Below are positions 35,607 through 43,659 of a stretch of DNA of 64,000 nt, one piece after another. The stretch is from Marinomonas posidonica IVIA-Po-181. GTDB lineage: Bacteria; Pseudomonadota; Gammaproteobacteria; Pseudomonadales; Marinomonadaceae. The notes beneath the pieces were generated by a model. It searched no databases, had not been told where the DNA came from, and saw nothing but the letters and a program-made list of their open reading frames with translations. The translations under genes were made by a program, and so were the position numbers. The stretch is taken from assembly GCF_000214215.1 (NCBI RefSeq), contig NC_015559.1, positions 992,001-1,056,000 of the forward strand. The letters run 5' to 3'. The number at the start of each line of letters is the position of its first letter. The stretch's first letter is position 1.

Positions 35607-36020
35607 GTGTCAGCACTGTTTCATTACGCATATCATGTCAGGTCTCTAGAAGAGACGAGGGATTTTTATACCCACGTGTTAGGCTGTACAGAAGGTCGTC
35701 ATACAGACACTTGGGTGGATTTTGATTTTTACGGTCATCAACTTTCTTTGCATTTGGGAACCCCTTCACCCACAACAAATACTGGCAAGGTGGGGAATCA
35801 TCTTGTGCCAATGCCGCACTTTGGGTTGATTTTGTCTTATGGTGATTGGCGAAAAATAGCCGATCGGTTGGAGGGCGCTGGGGTGATATTTGACTTAGCC
35901 CCCAGTGTTCGTTTTGAAGGGCAAGTGGGCGAACAATGGACTTTGTTCTTTAAAGACCCAAGTGGTAATGCCATTGAACTTAAAGGGTTTAAAGATCTTT
36001 CACAGGTGTATGCTTCATGA
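35607..36020 (+). CDS. VOC-family (glyoxalase/dioxygenase fold) protein
   Basis: 137 residues from a GTG at 35607 with GGAGAGGAG upstream; the frame runs back to 35538 but that start has no ribosome site. FHYAYHVRSLEETRDFYTHVLGC is the N-terminal beta-alpha-beta with the first metal His (AYHV), HFGLILS supplies the second metal-site strand and FFKDPSGNAIELKGF carries the Glu ligand. Several dioxygenases and lyases share this. It overlaps the next gene by 4 bp (ATGA), so a shared pathway with the hydroxyacid dehydrogenase is likely. Confidence 0.85.
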   Translation: MSALFHYAYHVRSLEETRDFYTHVLGCTEGRHTDTWVDFDFYGHQLSLHLGTPSPTTNTGKVGNHLVPMPHFGLILSYGDWRKIADRLEGAGVIFDLAPSVRFEGQVGEQWTLFFKDPSGNAIELKGFKDLSQVYAS

Positions 36021-36952
36021 TTCCTTTAGTATCGACTTTGACCGAAGCCGAACAGCAGACTTGGTTAGCTTGTTTGTCAGAACAAATGCCAGAGGTCTCT
36101 TTTGGGTTGTTCTCTGAGCTAAACCAAGTGCAAAAATCCTCATGTGAGTTTGCTATTGTGGCCAACCCTGATCCGAATGAGCTTGCCGACTTACCAAATT
36201 TAAAGTGGGTTCAGAGTTTGTGGGCTGGTGTTGAGCGAATGGTTGCAGGGCTGACGGAGGCTGACTTTAAAATCGTGCGTTTAGTTGATCCTTATTTGGC
36301 AGACACCATGTCGGAAGCGGTATTGGCTTGGACATTATTCCTTCATCGAGACATGCCGTATTATGCCCAGCAACAAGCGCAAGCGACTTGGCAACCTAAG
36401 TCGATGGTACGAGCGAGCGATCGTCGTGTTGGGGTTCTTGGATTGGGCGAGTTAGGCAAAGCCAGTGCTTTACGCTTGCTACAAAATGGCTTTAGCGTAT
36501 CGGGCTGGAGTCGCCAACCAAAACAGATGTCTGGCGTGACCTGTTTACATGGCGAGCAAGGTTTGCAGCAGCTATTGGAAACTTCCGACATTCTTATCTG
36601 TCTGTTGCCCTTAACGGCAGCGACACAGTCCTTGTTAAACGAGCAGACTTTATCATTATTGCCAGTCGGTGCCAGCTTAATTAATTTTGCGCGTGGCGCT
36701 ATCCTTGATGATTTGGCGTTAAAGTCGAAACTTGATCAAGGCCACCTATCACACGCTGTGTTGGATGTGTTTCAAGAAGAGCCTCTCGTCAGTGATAACG
36801 ATTATTGGGGTAGGCATAATGTGACTGTGTTACCGCATATTTCAGCACCAACTCATATGCTGAGTGCTTGTCAGGTGGTGGCGAAAAATTTTAAGTACTA
36901 TCGTGAGACGGGTCAGATACCAGCAGCGGTAGACATGGCTCGTGGCTATTAA
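36017..36952 (+). CDS. ghrA: glyoxylate/hydroxypyruvate reductase A-like 2-hydroxyacid dehydrogenase
   Basis: 311 residues, essentially the length of E. coli GhrA (312). VGVLGLGELGKASALRL is the NAD(P) Rossmann motif, NFARGAILDD carries the substrate Arg, DVFQEEPL the Glu and LPHISAPT the catalytic His. The family reduces glyoxylate or hydroxypyruvate with NADPH. Translation is coupled to the upstream VOC gene by ATGA overlap. Assignment as GhrA rather than another 2-ketoacid reductase is from length and motif spacing. Confidence 0.85.
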   Translation: MIPLVSTLTEAEQQTWLACLSEQMPEVSFGLFSELNQVQKSSCEFAIVANPDPNELADLPNLKWVQSLWAGVERMVAGLTEADFKIVRLVDPYLADTMSEAVLAWTLFLHRDMPYYAQQQAQATWQPKSMVRASDRRVGVLGLGELGKASALRLLQNGFSVSGWSRQPKQMSGVTCLHGEQGLQQLLETSDILICLLPLTAATQSLLNEQTLSLLPVGASLINFARGAILDDLALKSKLDQGHLSHAVLDVFQEEPLVSDNDYWGRHNVTVLPHISAPTHMLSACQVVAKNFKYYRETGQIPAAVDMARGY

Positions 36953-37000
36953 GTTTTCATTCTGTTCACAACCTTAATAAATCTAAAAAAGGAGAAACGC

Positions 37001-37351
37001 ATGCCTCACTGTATTGTCGAATTTAGTCAGAATTTAGCCCAAGAGTTGCCTCCAATGGATCTATTAGAAGCCGTTCGAGATGCCGCCATTGCGTCGAATT
37101 TGTTTACTCAAGAAGACATCAAGTTACGTGCTATGCCTTATAAGAGTTTTCTTACGGCGGGTAAAGAGGATGCTTTTATTCATGTGACGTTACGAATGTT
37201 ATCAGGGCGAACAGAGGCACAAAAACAGCAAGTGTCGCAATTAGTGTTGGATGCGTTAATAGAGTTTTCATTAAAAGATGTTAGTTTTACTGTCGAGGTA
37301 TGCGACATGGATCGAGAAACGTACAGTAAGAAGGTTGTATTGTCTTCTTGA
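37001..37351 (+). CDS. 5-carboxymethyl-2-hydroxymuconate isomerase-like tautomerase
   Basis: 116 residues. After removal of Met the N-terminal Pro (MPHCIVEFSQN) is the general base of the tautomerase superfamily; FLTAGKEDAFIHVTLRMLSGR matches the CHMI subfamily. In homoprotocatechuate degradation the enzyme isomerises 5-carboxymethyl-2-hydroxymuconate, but no other hpa/hpc gene is here, so the substrate may differ. AGGAG is placed well before the ATG. It sits 48 bp after ghrA and 27 bp before pldA on the same strand. Confidence 0.85.
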   Translation: MPHCIVEFSQNLAQELPPMDLLEAVRDAAIASNLFTQEDIKLRAMPYKSFLTAGKEDAFIHVTLRMLSGRTEAQKQQVSQLVLDALIEFSLKDVSFTVEVCDMDRETYSKKVVLSS

Positions 37352-37378
37352 AGAATGAGTATTAAACAGGTTTAAAAG

Positions 37379-38335
37379 ATGAAGCGGTTAGTGTGTTGTC
37401 TGGCATTATTGCCAAGTTTATTGATGGCTCAGGGTATAGAGTCAGTGCCGGTCAAGACAGAGGAACAAAGTGACTCTTATTTTCAGGCCGAAGAGCCTGC
37501 AGTACCTGAATCCATCAGTCAGCGAGCAAAAGACGCAAAGGGGTTATTTCAACAACGGGAAATTCGCGAGAACGCGACGGTTAATAATCCGTTTGTGATT
37601 ACGCCTCATCGGCCGAATTATTTTTTGCCCATTGCCTATACCTCAAATCCAAACGATCGTGCTTTTTTAGGTGATGCGAGTAATTCTGAAAGCCTACAGA
37701 GTGTGGAGTTTAAGTTTCAATTAAGCGTTAAATTTCCAGTGGCCTATGGCATAGTTGGGCGTAACAGCAGTCTTTGGTTTGCTTATACTCAGCAAGCCTA
37801 TTGGCAAGCCTATAACAGTAATATTTCGGCACCGTTTCGAGATACTAATCATGAGCCAGAAGCCTTCATCGTGGTCAAACCAAAAGAAGGCTGGTTAGGC
37901 ATCAAGCCCAGTTACATAACGTACGGATTGAATCATCAATCCAATGGTCAATCGGGGGATTTGTCTCGTTCTTGGAATCGCTTTTATGTGGACTTTTTAT
38001 TTGAAACGGAGAATACCGCCTTTTCCATCAAACCTTGGTACCGATTTCCGGAGAGCTCTGAGGTAGATGATAATCCGGATATTGAAGATTATTACGGTTA
38101 TGGTGAATTTAGCGTTATCCATGTGATCGATGATTACAGTATTGATCTGATGTTACGTAATAACCTAAAAGGCTCTGGAAATCGGGGGGCGGTTCAGGTT
38201 GGTTTTAACTTTCCATTGTGGGGTAAAACGCGAGGCTACATCCAATATTTCAATGGTTATGGCCAGTCGCTGCTGGACTACAATCATCAAACTCAGTCGT
38301 TGGGCATCGGCGTCATGTTGAGCAATTGGCTTTGA
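37379..38335 (+). CDS. pldA: outer-membrane phospholipase A (PldA)
   Basis: 318 residues; signal peptide cleaved near LMAQGIES. The catalytic motif NHQSNGQSGDLSRSWNRFY (about residues 183-201) contains the His-Ser pair and Asn environment of OMPLA, followed by alternating strand residues to the C-terminal aromatic WL. In the outer membrane it releases fatty acids from phospholipids when lipid asymmetry is lost, with Ca2+ and dimerisation. It lies at the end of a gene run and just before a PhoB-boxed gene, but no PhoB site precedes pldA itself. Confidence 0.92.
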   Translation: MKRLVCCLALLPSLLMAQGIESVPVKTEEQSDSYFQAEEPAVPESISQRAKDAKGLFQQREIRENATVNNPFVITPHRPNYFLPIAYTSNPNDRAFLGDASNSESLQSVEFKFQLSVKFPVAYGIVGRNSSLWFAYTQQAYWQAYNSNISAPFRDTNHEPEAFIVVKPKEGWLGIKPSYITYGLNHQSNGQSGDLSRSWNRFYVDFLFETENTAFSIKPWYRFPESSEVDDNPDIEDYYGYGEFSVIHVIDDYSIDLMLRNNLKGSGNRGAVQVGFNFPLWGKTRGYIQYFNGYGQSLLDYNHQTQSLGIGVMLSNWL

Positions 38336-38345
38336 GTTTTCCTTA

Positions 38346-38378
38346 TTTCATGACGATTGACTCTTTATCGTCATGAAA
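38346..38378 (+). terminator. hairpin after pldA, overlapping the PhoB repeats
   Basis: TTTCATGACGAT (38346-38357) pairs perfectly with ATCGTCATGAAA (38367-38378). No U-run follows. The right arm contains the first of three PhoB-like repeats, so the same bases may serve two purposes. Confidence 0.5.
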
Positions 38379-38396
38379 ATGTCATGGTTTTGTCAT
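38368..38396 (+). promoter_or_regulatory. three phased PhoB half-sites before the lipoprotein gene
   Basis: TCGTCAT, ATGTCAT and TTGTCAT start at 38368, 38379 and 38390, exactly 11 bp apart with 4-bp spacers, the geometry of Pho boxes (CTGTCAT-N4-CTGTCAT). TTTAAG near 38403 would be the -10. The lipoprotein starts at 38442. Confidence 0.82.
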
Positions 38397-38441
38397 TTTG
38401 TGCTTTTAAGGTAGGTGTTAATTCAACCTAGGAGTACAACA

Positions 38442-39008
38442 ATGAAATTAATTCCAATCGCAACCGGTTTAATGGCAATCACTCTTCTAACTGCTTGTGG
38501 CGGTGAAATGGCGAAGAAAGGTTCTGCTGAAACAATGGCAGAAGCCTCCGCTATGAATAACAATGATTTGTATGAAGTTCATCACGAAAGCCGTATCTAC
38601 ATTTTTGACGACCGCGATGTGTATGAAGATTTCCTATCCGTTGGCGAGACGTCTTTCCGTAAAGTTCGCATTGGTGCTGGTCCTAAAGGTGAAACAATTG
38701 TTTTCGGTCTAACGAATGCAGACAAAAAGAAAATGTCTGGTGTCGCATCGGTTGATATGTATGACGGTTCACTAAAGGGGTCTGAGGATTTCTACGGCGA
38801 AATGCGTGCTGAAGGTCGTATTTATGTGTTCGGTTCTTTAGAAGAGATGAACACAGCGCGCATCGTAGGTGAAGTGCCATTACGTTACACTGAGATCGGC
38901 GCAGGTCCTAAAGGCGAAACGGTTGTATACGCGCTAAACAGCAGCAACAAGAAAGTTCGTCCAGATGCGATGATTGCTAAGTTCCACAAAATGAACGACA
39001 TGAAGTAA
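38442..39008 (+). CDS. putative lipoprotein with two tandem repeat domains
   Basis: 188 residues. Signal peptide with lipobox LTAC (Cys19), then a low-complexity linker, then two copies of one unit: RIYIF...GAGPKGETIVFGL (from residue 51) and RIYVF...GAGPKGETVVYAL (from residue 126), offset by 75 residues. I do not recognise a named family. GGAG 8 nt before the ATG at 38442 favours that start over 38415. Codon use suggests strong expression. Three phased PhoB half-sites lie upstream and a strong terminator follows, so it is a single-gene phosphate-starvation unit by prediction. Confidence 0.85.
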   Translation: MKLIPIATGLMAITLLTACGGEMAKKGSAETMAEASAMNNNDLYEVHHESRIYIFDDRDVYEDFLSVGETSFRKVRIGAGPKGETIVFGLTNADKKKMSGVASVDMYDGSLKGSEDFYGEMRAEGRIYVFGSLEEMNTARIVGEVPLRYTEIGAGPKGETVVYALNSSNKKVRPDAMIAKFHKMNDMK

Positions 39009-39035
39009 TTCATACGCTTTATGGACACATTTGAA

Positions 39036-39066
39036 AAATGCCCCGCGTTAGCGGGGCATTTTTTTG
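39036..39066 (+). terminator. rho-independent terminator of the lipoprotein gene
   Basis: AAATGCCCCGC (39036-39046) pairs with GCGGGGCATTT (39051-39061), followed by five more T residues. Confidence 0.95.
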
Positions 39067-39121
39067 CTTAATGTTTGTCACACTTTTCTTATTTAAACGT
39101 CCCCAGTTTGTGCTGCTTGGC

Positions 39122-39139
39122 TTGTCATCAAGTTGTCAT
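39122..39139 (+). promoter_or_regulatory. Pho box before the PAP2-glycosyltransferase operon
   Basis: TTGTCAT-caag-TTGTCAT: two heptamers, each one base from the PhoB consensus CTGTCAT, at the correct 11-bp pitch. It ends 67 bp before the PAP2 start. Confidence 0.8.
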
Positions 39140-39206
39140 CGAAACGCCACCTTACTGACATTTTACTGCTCTATTTTAAGAGTAGGATGAAACGAGAGGT
39201 GAACCT

Positions 39207-39722
39207 ATGAACATACTTCAGAATATTCATGCATTTGATGTACAGACTTTCTCTTGGTGTATGGCTCGAAAGCATAGGGCAAAGTTGACTAGCATGGGGC
39301 GCGCCGTTTCCTTTACGGCGGATGGGCCTTTGTACGCCGCATTGGCAATGATTTTGTGGTTTACCGGTTATCATACTCTGGTACTGATTATGGTACTTGG
39401 TTTCACTCTAGAACGAATTTTATATCTGATTTTAAAGCGTGGTTTTAAACGCAATCGTCCAGCGGATGCATTGGACAATTTCAACAGCTTTATTATTCCA
39501 TCCGATCAATTCTCTTTTCCATCAGGCCATACCTCTGGCGCGTTTTTCGTGGCTTACTGTGTGAGTGAGTGGTTCCCAGGTTTGAATATGATGCTGTATT
39601 TATGGGCCATGAATGTGGGCCTGTCGCGAATCTTTTTAGGGGTGCATTTTCCCACTGATACAGTCATTGGTGCTTTATTGGGAAGTGCCTGTGCGGCGAC
39701 TATGATTGGAGTACTAGCATGA
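39207..39722 (+). CDS. PAP2-family membrane phosphatase
   Basis: 171 residues with hydrophobic helices and the three PAP2 motifs: KRGFKRNRP (77-85), PSGHTSGAF with catalytic His (105-113) and SRIFLGVHFPTD (140-151). Such enzymes dephosphorylate phosphatidate, undecaprenyl pyrophosphate or similar lipids on the outer face of the inner membrane. The stop overlaps the start of a glycosyltransferase by 4 bp. With the PhoB box upstream, a role in turning phosphatidate to diacylglycerol during phosphate starvation is an appealing inference; a general lipid phosphatase role is the alternative. AGAGGTG precedes the ATG. Confidence 0.88.
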   Translation: MNILQNIHAFDVQTFSWCMARKHRAKLTSMGRAVSFTADGPLYAALAMILWFTGYHTLVLIMVLGFTLERILYLILKRGFKRNRPADALDNFNSFIIPSDQFSFPSGHTSGAFFVAYCVSEWFPGLNMMLYLWAMNVGLSRIFLGVHFPTDTVIGALLGSACAATMIGVLA

Positions 39723-40819
39723 AAATTTTGTACGGTGTTCAAGGCACAGGTAATGGCCATATTACTCGCGCTCGCGCTATGGCAGCGGAGATGAATGCCG
39801 CAGGTATACGAGTGGATTTCGTGTTTTCTGGACGCCCAGTGGAAGAGTATTTTGACATGGAAGTGTTCGGCGATTATCGAACATTTCAAGGATTAAGTTT
39901 TGTCGCTCGTAATGGCAAACTGGACTTATATGCGACTTTTCGTAAAGCGAATTTTTATAAACTGTATCGTGATATTCAAACAATAGACACTCGTGGTTAT
40001 GATTTGGTCATTACCGATTATGAGCCCATTGTGGCGTGGGCGGCTAAACGCCAGGGGGTTCCTTGTGTCGGCTTTGGTCATCAGTATGCGTTTAAATACG
40101 ATATTCCACGTTATAAGAAAAACTGGGTTGCACAATGGATTATGTCTAATTTCGCCCCCGCTTCAACTCAGCTTGGCGCCCATTGGCATCACTTTGGTCA
40201 CGATATTTTACCGCCTTTAATTCATAACCATGATGTGCCTAATAATCCACAATCGAATCAAGTCTTGGTGTACTTGCCATTTGAAAACAGTGAAGCGGTG
40301 TTAGATTGGCTGGAAGCGGTCCCCGAATATCAATTTAGACTGCATTGTAAAGACATTGAGCCGGGTGTGTATGGTAATGTTGAGGTGTTTCCTTTCAGCC
40401 GAGATCAATTTCAGAGGAACCTGAGTGAGTGTGAATCAGTATTGTGTAATGCTGGTTTTGAACTCAATTCAGAAGCCCTACATTTAGGTCGTCGTATTTT
40501 AGCCAAGCCAATGCAAGGTCAAATTGAGCAGCATTCTAATGCCATTGCTCTAGAGTATTTAGACATTGCTAAAACCTGTGAAGAATTGACCTCAGAAGTG
40601 ATACGAGATTGGCTAGAAAGCAGTCGCGTGGTTCAGATTACTTACCCAAATGTGGCGAAGGCGGTAGTGAGCTGGTTACAAACGAATGACGATTCCAGCT
40701 TATCGGATTTGTGTGACCAGTTATGGCAACAGGTTCCTAATCTGAAAAACATCGATTTTCAGCACAGTACGACGGCGAAACCTCTAAAATCCCATTCAAT
40801 GAAACGTGCGACAGTATAA
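39719..40819 (+). CDS. MJ1255/VC2487-type glycosyltransferase (GT-B fold)
   Basis: 366 residues. GVQGTGNGHITRARAMAAEM is the glycine-rich N-terminal loop of MurG/MGDG-synthase-like GT-B enzymes; DLVITDYEPIVAWAAKRQG and CNAGFELNSEALHLGRRIL (with the nucleotide-sugar-binding Glu region) follow. The acceptor is unknown. Translational coupling (ATGA) to a PAP2 phosphatase and the shared PhoB box suggest a lipid acceptor such as diacylglycerol, giving a glycolipid. It could instead modify a polyprenyl or envelope glycan. A 14-bp hairpin overlaps its stop codon. Confidence 0.82.
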   Translation: MKILYGVQGTGNGHITRARAMAAEMNAAGIRVDFVFSGRPVEEYFDMEVFGDYRTFQGLSFVARNGKLDLYATFRKANFYKLYRDIQTIDTRGYDLVITDYEPIVAWAAKRQGVPCVGFGHQYAFKYDIPRYKKNWVAQWIMSNFAPASTQLGAHWHHFGHDILPPLIHNHDVPNNPQSNQVLVYLPFENSEAVLDWLEAVPEYQFRLHCKDIEPGVYGNVEVFPFSRDQFQRNLSECESVLCNAGFELNSEALHLGRRILAKPMQGQIEQHSNAIALEYLDIAKTCEELTSEVIRDWLESSRVVQITYPNVAKAVVSWLQTNDDSSLSDLCDQLWQQVPNLKNIDFQHSTTAKPLKSHSMKRATV

Positions 40820-40833
40820 ACTGTCGCACGTTT
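40802..40833. terminator. 14-bp-stem terminator overlapping the glycosyltransferase stop codon
   Basis: AAACGTGCGACAGT (40802-40815) pairs perfectly with ACTGTCGCACGTTT (40820-40833); the loop ATAA holds the end of the stop codon. It also lies after the convergent dienelactone hydrolase gene. Confidence 0.8.
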
Positions 40834-40842
40834 TCCAACGCT

Positions 40843-41757
40843 TTAAGCTGATAAATTAGCCTTGAAGAAGTCTAACGTTCTTTGCCAAGCTAATTCGGCG
40901 TTTTTCTCTTGATAACGTGCGGTTGAATCGTTATGAAAGCCATGATTGGCTTTTTCATAAGTAAAGGCGGTGTAGGTCACTTGATTGGCTTTTAACGCAT
41001 CCTCATAAGCTGGCCAAGTGGCATTGACGCGTTTGTCGAGTTCGGCAAAGTGAAGCTGAAGTGGGGCGTTAATTTGATCAATGTTACTTTTGGCTGGCGT
41101 GCCGTAATAGGGGGCACCAGCATCGATAACATCAGGCAGGTTAGCTGCTAAGGTGTTGGTTAAATAGCCACCAAAACAGAAGCCAACCATCCCCACTTTA
41201 CCGTTACTCAGTTCATGATTCTTTAGTAAGCGTGCGGCATCCATGAAGTCCCCTTCAATTTTCGTTCTATCGAGGGTTTTCTGCATGGCTCGACCTTCAT
41301 CATCATTGCCAGGGTATCCTCCAAGAGGAAATAGCGCATCGGGTGCAAGGGCAATGAAGCCAGCTTTGGCTAATCGTCTAGCAACGTCTTTAATGTAAGG
41401 GTTTAACCCTCGGTTTTCATGAGCAACAAGTACCGTGGGCGCTTTATTGCCCATGCTGACGTCTTTTGGCAGTACCAAATAGCCTCGGCCAGTACCATGG
41501 CCACTAGGGGTTTGAAACTCTAAATATGACGCCGTTATATCAGGATCATTGAAAGAAACTTGTTCCGCTAAGGCATAGTTTGGGGTGAGAGATTTAGCGA
41601 TGACAGACAAGGATAGACCCGTGACGCCAAGTGTGCCTAATCTCGATAGAAAGGTGCGCCTGTCTATGTCTCCGTGAGCGTATTCATCATACCAGTCGAA
41701 CGCTTCTTGGGGGATAGATGAGACTTGAGGGGTGATTTTTTCAGCTGCTTGATTCAT
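40843..41757 (-). CDS. dienelactone-hydrolase-family protein with Tat-like signal
   Basis: 304 residues. DRRTFLSRLGTLGVTGLSL at about 32-50 is a twin-arginine motif preceding a hydrophobic stretch ending near ALAEQ. The hydrolase domain has LVAHENRGLNPY, the nucleophile elbow GMVGFCFGGYL (Cys, as in DLH), AELDKRVNATW for the Asp and KANHGFHND for the His. DLH opens dienelactones from aromatic degradation, and periplasmic relatives of this COG0412 type with a Tat leader are frequent; the substrate is unknown. AGAAGGAAT precedes the ATG. Monocistronic. Confidence 0.87.
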   Translation of the reverse strand: MNQAAEKITPQVSSIPQEAFDWYDEYAHGDIDRRTFLSRLGTLGVTGLSLSVIAKSLTPNYALAEQVSFNDPDITASYLEFQTPSGHGTGRGYLVLPKDVSMGNKAPTVLVAHENRGLNPYIKDVARRLAKAGFIALAPDALFPLGGYPGNDDEGRAMQKTLDRTKIEGDFMDAARLLKNHELSNGKVGMVGFCFGGYLTNTLAANLPDVIDAGAPYYGTPAKSNIDQINAPLQLHFAELDKRVNATWPAYEDALKANQVTYTAFTYEKANHGFHNDSTARYQEKNAELAWQRTLDFFKANLSA

Positions 41758-42068
41758 GACAATTCCTTCTCTTCAGTCGATTGAGTGCTAAGTAACGGTG
41801 GGTTCAGTCATTAAAACGCCTATCTTTGAGTAACAAATAACAGGATAGTTCATTTTTTATTCAATCGGCTCTTAGTAGTACGGCTAAAATTGATCCGAAT
41901 TTGGTTTACACTCGTATCTAGTGAAGGTGCGAATAAAGAGGCTTATTTCCACGCTGAAGCCATTGAATTTGTTCGTACCTTCCTAAATGAGATAAAAGTG
42001 GTTCTATATTCAGACTTGTTCTGTGCTTAAAAGCTTGTCATTCTTGTTGAATCGTTAATAAGGATAGG
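41758..42068. other. 311-bp intergenic region with an IS5-like remnant
   Basis: Between the divergent dienelactone hydrolase and folM genes. Apart from the 60-bp repeat at 41923-41982 nothing is recognisable; promoters of both genes must lie here. Confidence 0.5.
41923..41982. repeat. 60-bp remnant of an IS5-like element (two ends, no interior)
   Basis: Starts GAAGGTGCGAATAAA and ends in the inverted form (reverse complement GAAGGTACGAACAAA), so both terminal repeats of the 3896-4161 element type are present with only about 30 bp between. The left part (AATAAAGAGGCTTATTTCC) resembles the right end of E. coli IS5. Flanks CTAG and CTAA resemble the YTAR targets of IS5-group elements but are not an exact duplication. 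Confidence 0.6.
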
Positions 42069-42797
42069 ATGCGAATGATGCGAAAATCCCCCATCATTAT
42101 TACAGGAGGTGGCCAGCGACTGGGGTTAGCCTGTGCTCAAGCGCTACATGAGCAAGGTTATAAGGTGATCATCACGTATCGCCGACACCGTGAAGAGATT
42201 AACGCCATAGAAGCGTCTGGGATTCAATGCCTTCAGGCCGACTTTTCAACGCAGAATGGTGTTGAGGCCTTCATTAAAAAAGTGTTGGAGGATTATGATG
42301 CTCTGGGCGCAATTATTCACAATGCCTCTGAATGGGAAGCGGAGAAAAATTGCTCAGATACGAAGTTATTGATGGAAAAAATGTGGCAAGTACACGTATT
42401 TGCACCTTATCGTATAAATCTGGCCTTCGAAGGATTATTATGTGCAGGTTTTAAAGACGATGGGGTCGCCGACATTATTCATATGACGGATTATGTCGTT
42501 GAAAAGGGCAGTGACAAACACATAGCTTATGCCGCTAGCAAAGCTGGTTTAGCGAATTTAACTTGCTCTTTTGCTAAACGTTACTCACCTTGTATTAAGG
42601 TGAATGCAATTGCCCCATCATTATTGATGTTTCATAACAGTGATAACGACGACTACCGACAGAAAGCGTTAAATAAGTCACTGTTACAAAAGGAGCCGGG
42701 AGAGCAGGAAGGCGTACTCGCAGTTAAGTATGTGTTGGAAAGCGGCTACTTGACAGGTCGGACCTTGTCTCTGGATGGAGGCAGACATTTGGTGTAG
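42069..42797 (+). CDS. folM: dihydromonapterin reductase (FolM)
   Basis: 242 residues of short-chain dehydrogenase fold: IITGGGQRLGLACAQAL (NADP site), LGAIIHNASEWEAE, HMTDYVVEKGSDKHIAYAASKAGL with the Tyr-x3-Lys pair, and LSLDGGRHLV at the end, all as in FolM (240 residues in E. coli). FolM reduces dihydromonapterin to tetrahydromonapterin, a cofactor for phenylalanine hydroxylase. It is followed by folE 68 bp later on the same strand, as in other gammaproteobacteria that make this pterin. ATG codons at 42075 and 42078 are possible alternative starts. Confidence 0.9.
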   Translation: MRMMRKSPIIITGGGQRLGLACAQALHEQGYKVIITYRRHREEINAIEASGIQCLQADFSTQNGVEAFIKKVLEDYDALGAIIHNASEWEAEKNCSDTKLLMEKMWQVHVFAPYRINLAFEGLLCAGFKDDGVADIIHMTDYVVEKGSDKHIAYAASKAGLANLTCSFAKRYSPCIKVNAIAPSLLMFHNSDNDDYRQKALNKSLLQKEPGEQEGVLAVKYVLESGYLTGRTLSLDGGRHLV

Positions 42798-42865
42798 CCA
42801 AATGGGGACTTCTTTTAGCACAGCCTCCGGTCGAAAGACAGGAGACAGCAACGTAGGACAAAGAT

Positions 42866-43549
42866 ATGAAAGCTAACATAGCGGAAAACTCGACAGTAAA
42901 TCATGCTTTTCTTTCAGATGAGGCTAAGCAAGTTCGTGACGCTCTAATCAAAAGTGGTTTAGAAACCCCGATGATTGATAATGGTCTGACCACAGAAGAG
43001 AAATATCAACGCATTAAAACGGCTTTTGAAGATGTGGTTAGTACACTGGGTCTGGATTTAACCGATGACAGCTTGGCAGAAACGCCTCATCGCATTGCCA
43101 AAATGTACGTCAAAGAGATTTTTTCAGGTTTGGATTACACACAGTTCCCAAAAATTACTGTGATCGAAAATAAGATGAACGTTGATGAGATGGTTAAAGT
43201 CAGTGACATCAGCTTCACCAGTACTTGCGAACATCACTTTGTCACAATTGATGGCATGGCAAAAGTCGCGTATTTACCCAAAAACAAAATCATTGGTTTG
43301 TCGAAAATTAATCGCATTGTGCGTTTCTTTGCGCAGCGTCCACAAGTGCAAGAACGCTTAACGCAACAGATTTTGGTGACGTTACAAGCATTATTGGAAA
43401 CCGATAATGTGGCTGTGAGCATCAGTGCTGTGCATTATTGTGTTAAAGCACGGGGCGTGATGGACGCCAGTTCGTCTACTCAAACAACGGCTCTAGGCGG
43501 TTTATTCAAGCGCAGTGACAAGACTCGTGGTGAATTTCTTGCTCAATAA
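42866..43549 (+). CDS. folE: GTP cyclohydrolase I (FolE)
   Basis: 227 residues (E. coli 222). [13 protein letters not shown] supplies the zinc-binding Cys and His, [18 protein letters not shown] the second zinc Cys and substrate site, and [20 protein letters not shown] the N-terminal family block. It converts GTP to dihydroneopterin triphosphate, first step of folate and monapterin synthesis. AGGAC precedes the ATG; with folM upstream the unit likely supplies tetrahydromonapterin. A terminator follows. Confidence 0.95.
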   Translation: MKANIAENSTVNHAFLSDEAKQVRDALIKSGLETPMIDNGLTTEEKYQRIKTAFEDVVSTLGLDLTDDSLAETPHRIAKMYVKEIFSGLDYTQFPKITVIENKMNVDEMVKVSDISFTSTCEHHFVTIDGMAKVAYLPKNKIIGLSKINRIVRFFAQRPQVQERLTQQILVTLQALLETDNVAVSISAVHYCVKARGVMDASSSTQTTALGGLFKRSDKTRGEFLAQ

Positions 43550-43570
43550 ATAATGGCCATTAGTGAAACG

Positions 43571-43597
43571 AAAAAGAGCGGCAAATTGGCTCTTTTT
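43571..43597 (+). terminator. rho-independent terminator after folE
   Basis: AAAAAGAGC (43571-43579) pairs with GCTCTTTTT (43589-43597). A second short palindrome TGCCTGAA/TTCAGGCA follows at 43601-43617. Confidence 0.85.
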
Positions 43598-43659
43598 TTA
43601 TGCCTGAAATTCAGGCAAAGTGTTGCCTTTCTATCGACCTAATATGAAAGGCTTTTCAC

